Assembly: GCA_913052585.1 (NCBI GenBank)
Contig: CAJXEB010000005.1
Span: 1-64,000, forward strand
DNA from: an uncultured Flavobacteriaceae bacterium
GTDB lineage: Bacteria; Bacteroidota; Bacteroidia; Flavobacteriales; Flavobacteriaceae
DNA: 64,000 nucleotides
Reading direction: 5' to 3'
Shown: positions 1-8,646 of the stretch, in pieces
Layout of the letters: each line of letters opens with the position of its first letter
Position numbering within the stretch: the stretch's first letter is position 1
Position numbers and translations under genes: made by a program
Notes under the pieces: generated by a model
Told to the model about the DNA's origin: nothing
The model's database searches: none
Seen by the model: the letters and a program-made list of their open reading frames with translations, nothing else

Positions 1-99
1 GGACTTTCATTATTCGAGCCAGAACTAGAAGTTCCATTTGAAAACACAGATATCTCTTTAAATTTTTGTATTACTCCAGAGCGGATTATTTCATTTTAA
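1..99 (+). CDS. C-terminal end of an unknown protein (partial)
   Basis: An open frame enters at the left edge and ends with TAA at 97-99, giving 32 residues that finish in TPERIISF. The segment is acidic, with no membrane helix and no T9SS sorting motif. It is too short for me to assign a family, and the start lies outside the window. The only support is the uninterrupted frame, so it could be chance. Confidence 0.4.
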   Translation, partial: GLSLFEPELEVPFENTDISLNFCITPERIISF

Positions 100-146
100 C
101 ATAATTATATTATCTTGGAAATTCACTAATCTAAAATTATAAACGT

Positions 147-512
147 ATGAATTGGTATTTAAAAGTTTTAAAACAATATGCAGATTTTGACGGTCGTGCA
201 CGAAGAACAGAATATTGGATGTATACCCTAGTAAACATACTTGTAATTGTTGTTCTCGCGTTACTTGATAATTTGACAGGGATGTCCTATATGGAAGGGA
301 TGCCTTATGGGTATTTAACGCTACTTTATACTTTAGCAGTTTTTATTCCTGGGCTGGCTGTTGCAATTAGACGGCTCCACGATATGGGAAAAAGTGGTTG
401 GTGGTATTTAATAGGCTTAGTCCCGTTTATTGGTGGAATTTGGTTAGTAATTCTATTGGCAACTGACGGACAACCTCAAGAAAATGAGTATGGTTCAAAC
501 CCAAAAGCATAA
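147..512 (+). CDS. DUF805 family inner-membrane protein
   Basis: A 121-residue integral membrane protein. The N-terminal stretch (FDGRARRTEYW, about residues 14-24) and the central RRLHDMGKSGWWYL (about residues 75-88) are hallmarks of DUF805, whose members are small inner-membrane proteins of unknown function. Three or four hydrophobic helices are visible at roughly 27-43, 55-73, 87-105. Length is normal for the family and the protein is complete. A hairpin terminator follows at 527-561, so it is probably a single-gene transcript. The family call is firm; the function is unknown. Confidence 0.85.
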   Translation: MNWYLKVLKQYADFDGRARRTEYWMYTLVNILVIVVLALLDNLTGMSYMEGMPYGYLTLLYTLAVFIPGLAVAIRRLHDMGKSGWWYLIGLVPFIGGIWLVILLATDGQPQENEYGSNPKA

Positions 513-526
513 ACTATAAAAAACAT

Positions 527-561
527 GCTCTCTTGATGTTAATTCTTGGGAGCTTTTTTTT
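527..561 (+). terminator. Rho-independent terminator after the DUF805 gene
   Basis: GCTCTC at 527-532 pairs with GGGAGC at 548-553 (one G-T pair), followed by a run of eight T. It lies 15 bases after the stop of the upstream gene. Confidence 0.7.
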
Positions 562-686
562 GTCTTTGAAGATTTGCATTCTTCATATAATACAGGTGTT
601 CCATTGCAATTTTTCATAACACCAACTAAAATTTATAATTTTAAAAAAACGCAGTATATTTAAAACTAATATTTTAATAAACTTCT

Positions 687-1004
687 ATGAAAACTACTTC
701 TTTTTCTGAAAACACCTTGCCAAATAATAATATGAACTTAGCAATTATTGCTACTGTTTTAGGACTTTGCTCTCCTTGTTGTATTGGGCTTATTCTTGGA
801 ATTATTGCTATTGTATTATCAAGTCAGGTGAATACAAAATTTAAAAGTACTGATTTCGCTGGAGCGCTTTCTTCCGCTAAAAACTCAAAAATATTATCTT
901 TTATAGCGATAGGACTTCTAGCATTAAATTTAATTTTCTTATTAGGTTTTGGAGGATTAGCTGCTTATCAGGAACTAATAGAGGCCTATAATATTTCTCA
1001 ATAA
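687..1004 (+). CDS. Small membrane protein, DUF4190/CD225-like
   Basis: A 105-residue protein with two hydrophobic helices (about 17-45 and 70-92) and a Cys-rich turn, LCSPCCIGLILGIIAIVLSS, inside the first helix. The pattern of an N-terminal NNNMNLAI motif, a helix with Cys-Cys and then Gly-rich LILGIIAI resembles DUF4190 and interferon-induced-transmembrane-like (CD225) proteins common in Bacteroidota. It ends 8 bases before the DUF2752 gene and is probably co-transcribed with it. Function is unknown; the family call is by resemblance only. Confidence 0.7.
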   Translation: MKTTSFSENTLPNNNMNLAIIATVLGLCSPCCIGLILGIIAIVLSSQVNTKFKSTDFAGALSSAKNSKILSFIAIGLLALNLIFLLGFGGLAAYQELIEAYNISQ

Positions 1005-1012
1005 TTATTTTT

Positions 1013-1384
1013 TTGATTTATAAAATTTTAACAATAATTGCATTTATAATATTTGGGATAGGTATCTATTATTTTTATGCTAATGATCCATCAAATAGTG
1101 AAGCAATTTTTATAGGTTGTATTAGTAAAACCGTTAGTGGCTTAGATTGCCCTGGTTGTGGTGCTCAACGTGCTTTTCATGAACTACTACACGGTAATTT
1201 TATAAAAGCTGCCCAACTTAATCTACTCATCTATTTTTTTGCGCCCCTATTACTTTTTATTTTTTTAAAAATGACCTTAAAACCATTTAACATCAATTTA
1301 CCAGACATCATTATTTCTACTAAATGGCTTATTACCTTGTTAGTATTAATGATTATTTTTACGATAATTAGGAATATAATTTAA
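1013..1384 (+). CDS. DUF2752 domain membrane protein
   Basis: A 123-residue membrane protein starting at TTG 1013. The motif GLDCPGCGAQRAFHELLHG (about residues 43-61) is the DUF2752 signature, with a CPGCG pair of cysteines followed by the Arg/His stretch. Helices are seen at about 4-24, 73-90 and 103-121. DUF2752 proteins have no established activity. It follows the CD225-like gene by 8 bases, and such pairs recur in Flavobacteria, which suggests a joint but unknown membrane role. The start is uncertain because no ATG is available. Confidence 0.8.
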   Translation: MIYKILTIIAFIIFGIGIYYFYANDPSNSEAIFIGCISKTVSGLDCPGCGAQRAFHELLHGNFIKAAQLNLLIYFFAPLLLFIFLKMTLKPFNINLPDIIISTKWLITLLVLMIIFTIIRNII

Positions 1385-1387
1385 TTA

Positions 1388-2035
1388 CTAAGACTCTTCT
1401 TCATCAGAATTTGAAGATGAAATACTAGTCTCGTTTTCTGGCTTAGGAAAAGCCCTTTTATTAAAAACTATTAATATTCCAAAACCGGTACTAATAGACA
1501 TATCGGCAATATTAAATACGGGATCGAAAAAAGTGAAGTATTTCCCCCCAAATAAAGGCATCCATTCTGGTAAAAACCCTTCCCACAATGGAAAATGCAA
1601 CATATCTACCACTTTACCATGAAATAAGGTACCATAGCCTCCATCTGGCGAAAACATAGTTGCAACTTGTAGATGACTATCGTTGAAAATAATACCATAA
1701 AACACAGAATCAATAATATTTCCCAAAGCTCCAGCAAATATTAATGCAATAGAAACAATTAATATTTTAGAGTGTTTCTTTTTTATGGAATCCCATAGCC
1801 AATATCCTATACCAACAATAGCTACTAACCTAAAGAGCGTAAGTATTAATTTGCCATATTCGCCGGGTATTTTAGCCCCCCAAGCCATTCCTTCATTTTC
1901 TACAAAGGCAATTTTAAACCATTCAAAAACAGTTATACTCTCTCCTAATACAAAATTAGTTTTAATATATATTTTTGAAATCTGATCTATTACTAAGATC
2001 AAAACTATAATTAATATGGGTTTTTTAAGAGACAT
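1388..2035 (-). CDS. lspA: Lipoprotein signal peptidase (signal peptidase II)
   Basis: This inner-membrane aspartyl protease cleaves the signal peptide of prolipoproteins after diacylglyceryl transfer. The 215-residue protein has the family blocks DQISK (16-20), NEGMAWG (47-53), GNIIDS (105-110), VVDMLHF (142-148) and FNIAD (174-178). The catalytic aspartates should be D144 and D178. About thirty residues are inserted between the third and fourth blocks, which is usual in Bacteroidota. The tail is Ser/Glu-rich. It is the last gene of the operon ileS, DksA-like regulator, secreted protein, lspA, and its stop faces the DUF2752 stop 3 bases away. Confidence 0.97.
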   Translation of the reverse strand: MSLKKPILIIVLILVIDQISKIYIKTNFVLGESITVFEWFKIAFVENEGMAWGAKIPGEYGKLILTLFRLVAIVGIGYWLWDSIKKKHSKILIVSIALIFAGALGNIIDSVFYGIIFNDSHLQVATMFSPDGGYGTLFHGKVVDMLHFPLWEGFLPEWMPLFGGKYFTFFDPVFNIADMSISTGFGILIVFNKRAFPKPENETSISSSNSDEEES

Positions 2036-2068
2036 AGTGTTTTATATGGTTGGCAAAAATAATGTTAT

Positions 2069-2701
2069 TTAATGGATTTGGGATAATGAAATTTCTCCCT
2101 CCTTAGTTTCTGCCATTATTAAGTAATTACTTCCTTTATTTTTTGAAAGCTCATTATTAATTTTTCCGTTTTTCGAAAAAGCATTTCCTAATATTTTATC
2201 ACTGGTTGTAACTGAAATAAAACCTTCTTTAGTTTTTAAATTTGCATCTCCAATAAATTCTTTAAGAACACAATTTCCGCTTTCTAATTTTGCTGAAATA
2301 GCTTTAAATTTTCCTTTTGTTGTAACGGAAGCTATGGTCGACAAAATAAAAATCTCCATGCTTTCAGGTACCATAAGTTCTAATTCAATTGACTGAACTT
2401 TAAGAGCTGCTAATTTATCATTTTCAGCTTTGTAAAAAGGGGAATACGCTGGTTTTAAAAACAAAATATTATCTTTTTCCAACAAACTTAAAACGACATT
2501 TTCGCAATGCTCTCCTTCAATTCGAGTTCTAATTTTTATACTATTAGATTTTTCTGAAATTATTAAAATACGATGAATACTATTAGAATTAATTTCAATA
2601 CTATTAATTAGATTGGCATCAATATCTCTTTCAATTATTTTTTGAGAATAACAATAGGTTGACATTAAAGTTAAGAGTAGGATACAACTATTTCTAATCA
2701 A
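2069..2701 (-). CDS. Secreted protein, DUF4097-like beta-strand repeats
   Basis: A 210-residue protein with a signal peptide (about residues 1-19, ending YCYSQ) and a body of short alternating beta strands, as in adhesin-like beta-solenoid families such as DUF4097 or the GIN domain. No catalytic motif is visible. It sits between the DksA-like gene and lspA on the same strand, with 33 bases to lspA, so it is probably in the same operon. The role is unknown and the family assignment is tentative. Confidence 0.65.
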   Translation of the reverse strand: MIRNSCILLLTLMSTYCYSQKIIERDIDANLINSIEINSNSIHRILIISEKSNSIKIRTRIEGEHCENVVLSLLEKDNILFLKPAYSPFYKAENDKLAALKVQSIELELMVPESMEIFILSTIASVTTKGKFKAISAKLESGNCVLKEFIGDANLKTKEGFISVTTSDKILGNAFSKNGKINNELSKNKGSNYLIMAETKEGEISLSQIH

Positions 2702-2789
2702 TTTAATTTGTATTTAAAAAATAAATCCCAAATCCCATAAGCTATTTAGCTACTCTGGAATTTGGAATTTTAACGATCTTATTAATTTA

Positions 2790-3170
2790 CTATTGCATAT
2801 TCTTAGCTTCAATACTAAGAGTCGCATGAGGAACTAATTTTAATCGTTCTTTATTAATTAATTTCTTTGTTACGCGGCAAAGTCCGTAGGTTTTATTTTC
2901 TATACGAATTAAAGCATTATTTAAATCACGTATAAATTTTTCTTGACGTATAGCTAATTGGGAATTTGCTTCTTTACTCATTACATTACTTCCTTCATCA
3001 AATGCTTTAAAAGTAGGCGAAGTATCATCGGTACCGTTATCGCTATCATTTCTAAAAGCACTTTCAATTAAATGCAATTGCTTTTGTGCATTTTCGATTT
3101 TTTCAAGAATTAGTTGTTTGAATTCTTCTAAATCCGTATCATTATATCTGGCGTTTGTTTCTTGGTTCAT
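2790..3170 (-). CDS. TraR/DksA family transcriptional regulator, cysteine-depleted
   Basis: A 126-residue protein of the DksA/TraR type, which binds in the RNA polymerase secondary channel and modulates initiation. The N-terminal half is a predicted coiled coil (about 10-95). The C-terminal segment YGLCRVTKKLINKERLKLVP (about 95-114) aligns with the zinc-finger block, but only one of the four zinc-binding cysteines remains. This is usual for the Bacteroidota lineage and implies a metal-free fold. Its ATG lies 1 base after the ileS stop, so the genes are translationally coupled. Confidence 0.9.
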   Translation of the reverse strand: MNQETNARYNDTDLEEFKQLILEKIENAQKQLHLIESAFRNDSDNGTDDTSPTFKAFDEGSNVMSKEANSQLAIRQEKFIRDLNNALIRIENKTYGLCRVTKKLINKERLKLVPHATLSIEAKNMQ

Positions 3171-3171
3171 T

Positions 3172-6100
3172 TTATACTTTTTTAATGGCCAACTTGCTTG
3201 TTATTTCATCAAAAATAATTTCAGTTCCTTCCTCCAATTTTTGATCAAAACACAAAACATCTGTTAGCGTTTCACGTTTAATATATTCTAAGTTTTGGCT
3301 TACCGCCACTTTTAATTTTTCATCTTCTTGAATGGTTACCTCAACTCGATCCATTACTTCAAAACCTGAGTCTTTACGTAAATTTTGAATTCGGTTGACT
3401 AATTCTCTAGCAATCCCTTCGTTTTTTAATTCTGGACTAATGGTAACATCTAAAGCAACAGTTACACCATCACTATTTGCAACCAACCAACCTTCAATGT
3501 CTTGAGAACTTATTATTACATCATCCTTGCACAATGTAGTATTTTTTTCGTTAATTAAAACATTAATTTCTCCTTCTTTTTCAAGGATTGCAATCTCTTC
3601 TTGACCAAAATTAGTGATCATTTGCGCAACAGATTTCATGTCTTTTCCAAAGCGAGGTCCTAACTTTTTAAAGTCTGGTTTTATCTGTTTTACTAATATT
3701 CCAGATCCTTCATCAATTAATTCAATTTCCTTCACATTAACTTCAGATTTAATTAAGTCTGAAACCGCTATAATTTCTTCACGCTGTTCATTATTTAAAA
3801 CAGGAATCATGATTTTTTGTAAAGGTTGTCTAACTTTAATCTTTTCTTTTTGTCTTAACGATAACACTAATGAAGAAATTGTTTGAGCCTTTTGCATTTT
3901 ATGTTCCAATGCACTGTCAATATATGACGAATTTGCTACCGGAAAGTTACTTAAATGCACCGAAATTTCATCAACTTTAACAGTTCCGTTCAATAAATCA
4001 TTATAAAGGCGGTCCATAAAAAAGGGAGCAACAGGTGCACTTAACTTAGATATCGTTAACAAACAAGTGTGCAATGTTTGATATGCCGATATTTTATCTT
4101 CGCCATAACTACCTTTCCAAAAACGCCTTCTACTTAAACGAACAAACCAGTTACTTAAGTTTTCTTGAACAAAATCTGAAATCGCTCTTGTGGCTTTTGT
4201 TGGTTCGTATTCGCTATAATACTGATCTACTCTTTCGATTAAGGTGTGTAATTCTGAAAGTATCCAACGGTCAATTTCTGGTCTTTTTTCTAATGCAATA
4301 TCTTCTTCTGAATAATCAAAATTATCCAAATTAGCATACAGACTAAAGAAACTATAAGTATTATAAAGTGTTCCAAAAAACTTATTTCTTACTTCTGAAA
4401 TTCCTGCTAAATCAAACTTTAAATTATCCCAAGGATTGGCGTTGCTTATCATATACCAACGTGTGGCATCTGGTCCAAATTTATCGATGGTTTCAAATGG
4501 ATCTGTTGCGTTTCCTAGACGCTTGGACATTTTTTGTCCCTTTTTATCTAATACCAAACCGTTTGAAACTACATTTTTATAGGCAACATCATCAAAAATC
4601 ATAGTTGCAATCGCGTGTAGTGTATAAAACCAACCTCGTGTTTGATCTACTCCTTCAGCAATAAAATCTGCTTTTCTCCACGTAGTATCTACTTTTTCTT
4701 TATTCTCGAAAGGATAATGCCATTGAGCGTAAGGCATACTTCCACTATCAAACCAAACATCAATTAAATCGGCTTCACGATTCATTGGAATTCCATTTTT
4801 AGAAACCAATATGATATCGTCAACTATATTTTTATGTAAATCTACTTTTGCATAATTATCTTCCGAAAAATCTCCAACTACAAATTCTTCAAAAATATCT
4901 TTTTGTAAAAATCCAGCATCGACAGATTTTTTCATTTCAACTTTTAATTCCTCAATAGAGCCAATTGCTATTTCTTCTTTTCCATCCTCGGTACGCCATA
5001 TAGGAAGTGGAATTCCCCAATACCTAGATCTGGATAAGTTCCAATCGTTTGCATTTGCTAACCAATTTCCAAAACGTCCTTCACCTGTAGCTTTAGGTTT
5101 CCAATTGATTCCTAAATTTAGCTCAAACATTCGGTCTTTAAAATCGGTTACTTTAATGAACCAAGAGTCTAATGGATAATATAAAATAGGCTTATCGGTA
5201 CGCCAACAGTTTGGATAACTGTGGGTATATTTTTCAACCTTAAAGGCTTTATTTTCAGTTTTTAATTGAATTGCAATCTCAACATCTATCGATTTTTCCG
5301 GCGCTTCTCCATCTGGATAATATTCATTCTTTACATATTTACCAGCGTATTCTCCCATTTCTGGTCTAAACTTACCTTGTAAATTAACCAAAGGAACTAA
5401 CTTTTGGTTTTCGTCCATCAATAACATGGGTGGTATTTCTGGCTCGACTAGTTTTGCAACCATCGCATCATCTGCACCAAAAGTTGGAGCTGTATGAACG
5501 ATTCCCGTTCCGTCTTCAGTTGTTACAAAATCACCAGCAATTACTCTAAAGGCATTTTCCGGATGGTCATTAGGTAATGTGAAGGGCATTAATTGTTCGT
5601 AACGAGATTCTAAGACTTCCGCTCCTTTAAATTCTTTAAGAATTAAATAAGGGATTTTTTTAGCTCCTTTTTCATAGGAAGATAAATCTTGTTCTGTTTC
5701 TACATTTTCAAACTTACCTGAAAATTGTTTTTCAACTAAATTTTTAGCTAAAATTACTTGTGATGCCTCAAAAGTATATTGATTAAAGGTTTTAACTAAA
5801 ACATAGTCAATCTTTTTACCAACGGTTAAAGCTGTATTTGACGGTAAAGTCCAAGGAGTTGTTGTCCAAGCTAAAAAGTAAATTTCGCCTTCTAAATTTT
5901 TTAAAAACCCTGGTAAAGTATCCTTGATTGCTTTAAATTTAGCAACAACAGTCGTATCGGTTACATCTTGATAAGTACCAGGTTGATTTAACTCATGAGA
6001 ACTTAATCCTGTTCCTGCTTTAGGTGAATATGGCTGAATCGTATAGCCTTTATAAAGTAACCCTTTGTTGTATATTTCTTTTAATAACCACCAAACTGTT

Positions 6101-6576
6101 TCCATATATTTTGGCTCATAGGTTACATACGGATCTTCCATATCTACCCAATAACCAATACGTTTGGTAAGGTCATTCCAAATATCGGTATAACGCATCA
6201 CTGCTTTTCTACAAGCCGCATTATAATCCTCTACTGAGATGGTTTTACCAATATCTTCTTTAGTGATTCCTAGTTCTTTCTCAACTCCTAATTCTATAGG
6301 CAGCCCATGAGTATCCCAACCAGCTTTACGCTTTACTTGAAATCCTTTCATGGTTTTATATCGAGGAAAGATATCTTTAATTGCACGAGCTAGCACATGG
6401 TGTACTCCAGGTAATCCGTTTGCAGAAGGAGGTCCTTCAAAAAAAACGTAAGGTGTTTTTCCTTCTCTAGAAGAAATACTTTTTTCAAAGATGTTTTCTT
6501 TTTCCCAAAACTCGAGTATTTCTTCTCCTAATTTTGGAAGATCTAAACCTTTGTATGTTTTAAATGTTGTGCTCAT
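3172..6576 (-). CDS. ileS: Isoleucyl-tRNA synthetase, long type with a GVHH motif
   Basis: Charges tRNA-Ile in the cytoplasm. The 1134-residue class I synthetase has WDTHGLPIE (the WxxHGxP block), an editing (CP1) domain in the first half, KMSKRLGN in the second half, and the anticodon-binding and C-terminal extension of the long, eukaryote-like (type 2) enzymes. The usual HxGH nucleotide-binding signature is replaced by GVHH (residues 57-60, bases 6397-6408) inside PPSANGLPGVHHVLARAIKD. This altered signature has been tied to very high mupirocin tolerance in some type 2 enzymes. It is the first gene of the operon running to lspA. Confidence 0.98.
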   Translation of the reverse strand: MSTTFKTYKGLDLPKLGEEILEFWEKENIFEKSISSREGKTPYVFFEGPPSANGLPGVHHVLARAIKDIFPRYKTMKGFQVKRKAGWDTHGLPIELGVEKELGITKEDIGKTISVEDYNAACRKAVMRYTDIWNDLTKRIGYWVDMEDPYVTYEPKYMETVWWLLKEIYNKGLLYKGYTIQPYSPKAGTGLSSHELNQPGTYQDVTDTTVVAKFKAIKDTLPGFLKNLEGEIYFLAWTTTPWTLPSNTALTVGKKIDYVLVKTFNQYTFEASQVILAKNLVEKQFSGKFENVETEQDLSSYEKGAKKIPYLILKEFKGAEVLESRYEQLMPFTLPNDHPENAFRVIAGDFVTTEDGTGIVHTAPTFGADDAMVAKLVEPEIPPMLLMDENQKLVPLVNLQGKFRPEMGEYAGKYVKNEYYPDGEAPEKSIDVEIAIQLKTENKAFKVEKYTHSYPNCWRTDKPILYYPLDSWFIKVTDFKDRMFELNLGINWKPKATGEGRFGNWLANANDWNLSRSRYWGIPLPIWRTEDGKEEIAIGSIEELKVEMKKSVDAGFLQKDIFEEFVVGDFSEDNYAKVDLHKNIVDDIILVSKNGIPMNREADLIDVWFDSGSMPYAQWHYPFENKEKVDTTWRKADFIAEGVDQTRGWFYTLHAIATMIFDDVAYKNVVSNGLVLDKKGQKMSKRLGNATDPFETIDKFGPDATRWYMISNANPWDNLKFDLAGISEVRNKFFGTLYNTYSFFSLYANLDNFDYSEEDIALEKRPEIDRWILSELHTLIERVDQYYSEYEPTKATRAISDFVQENLSNWFVRLSRRRFWKGSYGEDKISAYQTLHTCLLTISKLSAPVAPFFMDRLYNDLLNGTVKVDEISVHLSNFPVANSSYIDSALEHKMQKAQTISSLVLSLRQKEKIKVRQPLQKIMIPVLNNEQREEIIAVSDLIKSEVNVKEIELIDEGSGILVKQIKPDFKKLGPRFGKDMKSVAQMITNFGQEEIAILEKEGEINVLINEKNTTLCKDDVIISSQDIEGWLVANSDGVTVALDVTISPELKNEGIARELVNRIQNLRKDSGFEVMDRVEVTIQEDEKLKVAVSQNLEYIKRETLTDVLCFDQKLEEGTEIIFDEITSKLAIKKV

Positions 6577-6583
6577 ATTTATT

Positions 6584-6599
6584 GCCCGAGTAAGCGGGT
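6584..6599 (-). promoter_or_regulatory. Small hairpin in the ileS leader
   Basis: CCCG (6585-6588) and CGGG (6595-6598) form a short G/C-rich hairpin with a six-base loop, ending 8 bases before the ileS ATG on the minus strand. In an otherwise AT-rich leader this could affect ribosome access. It does not resemble a T-box, and its function is not shown. Confidence 0.25.
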
Positions 6600-6702
6600 A
6601 TTATTTATTGCTTTTCCTTTAAAATTGAATCTCTAAAAGATAGTTGCGAATTTAATAAAATGTTAAGATAAGACAATGCTTATTGCCTTAAAATTAAGCC
6701 AA

Positions 6703-6736
6703 TAAAAAAGCTCTGTAGAATTAACTACAGAGCTTT
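6703..6736 (-). terminator. Rho-independent terminator of the lipoprotein gene
   Basis: A perfect 12-bp inverted repeat AAAGCTCTGTAG / CTACAGAGCTTT (6707-6718 and 6725-6736) with a 6-base loop. On the minus strand it is followed by a T run, 22 bases after the stop of the gene at 6758-7261. Confidence 0.85.
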
Positions 6737-6757
6737 AATAGTTAATATTTCTGATTG

Positions 6758-7261
6758 TTATCTAGTCATTCTCATTTCAAAAACATCTAAATGATCAATA
6801 CCATTATTAGTATAAATATTTTGTGTAACCATTCTTAACTCATTTGCATTAAAAAGAGTAACATCATAAGTTTCTCCATCAAATTCAATTTCCATTAAAC
6901 TATCATTAGTAGTATAATTTCCCGTTTCATTAGTAAAGTCAATAATTTCAAATCCCTCATTTACAATTTGACCAGCAACTGTTGTCACATAACCTATTCT
7001 GTATTCACCATTGATCGCATAAGTTCCGTCTTCTGAAAACACTATAATTACTTGAAAAGTATCACCAACTGTTGTAGACACAGTTACAATATCTAATCCA
7101 TTTACATTAGTAGTCTCAGTTTCTGAAGAATTAAGCATCGTTATAGAATGAGTACCACTCAAATTAGCATTGTTTAATGTGTATTGATTGCTATCATCGC
7201 TACTACAACTAATTATAGATACCGCAACAAATAAAACAAATAGGCTTTTTAATAATTTCAT
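6758..7261 (-). CDS. Putative lipoprotein, lipocalin-like
   Basis: A 167-residue protein with a lipoprotein signal: hydrophobic residues 5-16 and the lipobox SIISC with lipidation at Cys19, followed by a Ser/Asp linker. The rest is beta-rich and acidic, with patterns such as EDGTYAINGEY and FTNETGNYTTNDS, as in the lipocalin-like domains of Bacteroidota lipoproteins. It probably sits in the inner or outer membrane facing the periplasm or outside. It appears to be transcribed alone and ends at a strong terminator. Substrate unknown. Confidence 0.75.
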   Translation of the reverse strand: MKLLKSLFVLFVAVSIISCSSDDSNQYTLNNANLSGTHSITMLNSSETETTNVNGLDIVTVSTTVGDTFQVIIVFSEDGTYAINGEYRIGYVTTVAGQIVNEGFEIIDFTNETGNYTTNDSLMEIEFDGETYDVTLFNANELRMVTQNIYTNNGIDHLDVFEMRMTR

Positions 7262-7351
7262 GATTTATTTTTTAATTTTTTAATTGTGGCAAATATAATC
7301 TGTTTTTAGTAGCTTAGTCATTTATTTAAAAAAAAATTAACCTTTTCCTTT

Positions 7352-8272
7352 TTGAAAAATTTATTATTATTTTTTTTTCTGTTTATTACGATTATTACAA
7401 GCGCTCAAGAATATGTTGACGTGCTTAAGTTAGGATACAGCTATGCTAATGAAGCAAAATATAAAGATACCGAAGAGAGTACTACTATAAATTCCTATAA
7501 TGCTGCCATTACTTTTCCAGTTGAATTAAATGAAAAATACGCTTTAATTACCGGAATTGATTTTAGCGCTAATCACTTATTATTGTCTCCAGATTATAAC
7601 CAATCCACCACTTTATATAATACCTTATTAAAAGTAGGATTGGCTACAACACATTCAGGTAAATGGAGTAGTACCCTCGTATTATTACCAAAAATAGCTT
7701 CCGATTATAAAAATCTATCTGGTGATGATTTTTATTTTGGGGCTTATGGAGTTGCGAAACTTAAAAAAAGCAAGCATTTTAAATACCGTTTTGGTTTTTA
7801 TGCCTCCACGGAAGCTTTTGGAGTTTTTGCGACCCCAATTATAGGAGCCTATTATTTAAGTCCCAATAATCGTTTTGAAATTGACGCTTCCCTACCCATT
7901 ACAGCTAATGTGAATTATAAATTTGGCAAAGCTGCTGTTGGGTTTGATTATTTTGGAATTGGACGCAGTTATAATATCAGCCAAGAAACTTCTATACCTG
8001 TATATATAGATCAAAGACCTATAGAGTTTGCTAGTTATTTTCAATACGGAATTCTAGAAAACAGCATCTTGCTTAGAGCAAAAGTGGGTTATTCCAGCAA
8101 TACCAATGAAGTATATGAGCAAGGCGATACATTAGAATTTAGAATTTCTGCATTTAGTTTTGGAGATAACAGAACGCAATTAAATCCAGATATTTTAGGA
8201 AGTGTTTTCTTTAAAGTAGAAGCGGTCTACAGAATTCATTTTGAAAAAAAGGAAAAGGAAACTATAAAATAA
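7352..8272 (+). CDS. Outer-membrane beta-barrel protein, DUF6268-like
   Basis: A 306-residue protein starting at TTG 7352, with a signal peptide (about 1-18, ending ITSAQ) and a beta-barrel pattern through its whole length: alternating aromatic and polar residues and short Gly/Asn turns. The length and order of motifs resemble the DUF6268 family of Bacteroidota outer-membrane proteins. The last residues (KEKETIK) are charged, which is atypical for a barrel that ends in an aromatic residue. It is followed after 16 bases by the zinc-ribbon gene on the same strand. Function unknown. Confidence 0.7.
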   Translation: MKNLLLFFFLFITIITSAQEYVDVLKLGYSYANEAKYKDTEESTTINSYNAAITFPVELNEKYALITGIDFSANHLLLSPDYNQSTTLYNTLLKVGLATTHSGKWSSTLVLLPKIASDYKNLSGDDFYFGAYGVAKLKKSKHFKYRFGFYASTEAFGVFATPIIGAYYLSPNNRFEIDASLPITANVNYKFGKAAVGFDYFGIGRSYNISQETSIPVYIDQRPIEFASYFQYGILENSILLRAKVGYSSNTNEVYEQGDTLEFRISAFSFGDNRTQLNPDILGSVFFKVEAVYRIHFEKKEKETIK

Positions 8273-8288
8273 ACATTAATTTTGCAAA

Positions 8289-8642
8289 ATGAAGATTGAA
8301 AACTGTCCAGAATGTGGTGATAAAATTATCGGTAGAGCAGATAAGAAATTTTGTAGCGATTCTTGCAGAAACACCCACAACAATTCTTTAAACAAGGATA
8401 GCAAAAACCTTATTAGGAATATTAATAATAGTTTGCGAAAAAATCATCGTATTCTAGAATCTCTAAATCCAGAAGGTAAAACCAAAACTACTAAGGAAAA
8501 ATTATCTCGTTTGGGATTTAATTTTGAAAATTTTACCAGCATTTATACTACAAAAACAGGCTCTGTTTATTTTTATTTATACGACCAAGGGTATTTGCCT
8601 TTAGAAAACGATTATTATTTAATTGTAAAGAGGGATAATTAA
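8289..8642 (+). CDS. Small zinc-ribbon protein (DUF2116-like)
   Basis: A 117-residue cytoplasmic protein with an N-terminal zinc ribbon: CPEC at residues 6-9 and FCSDSCRNTHNN near residue 21, as in DUF2116-type zinc ribbons. The remainder is basic and rich in Asn/Lys, ending in a hydrophobic YLPLENDYYLIVKR strand. It may bind nucleic acid or protein, but no function is known. It shares strand and near-contiguous spacing with the barrel gene upstream and converges with the gene at 8647. Confidence 0.75.
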   Translation: MKIENCPECGDKIIGRADKKFCSDSCRNTHNNSLNKDSKNLIRNINNSLRKNHRILESLNPEGKTKTTKEKLSRLGFNFENFTSIYTTKTGSVYFYLYDQGYLPLENDYYLIVKRDN

Positions 8643-8646
8643 TTTT

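Noticed and set aside
6584-6660. T-box or riboswitch ahead of ileS
   Set aside because: Only a short hairpin is present; there is no T-box sequence, antiterminator or terminator, and T-boxes are not typical of Bacteroidota.
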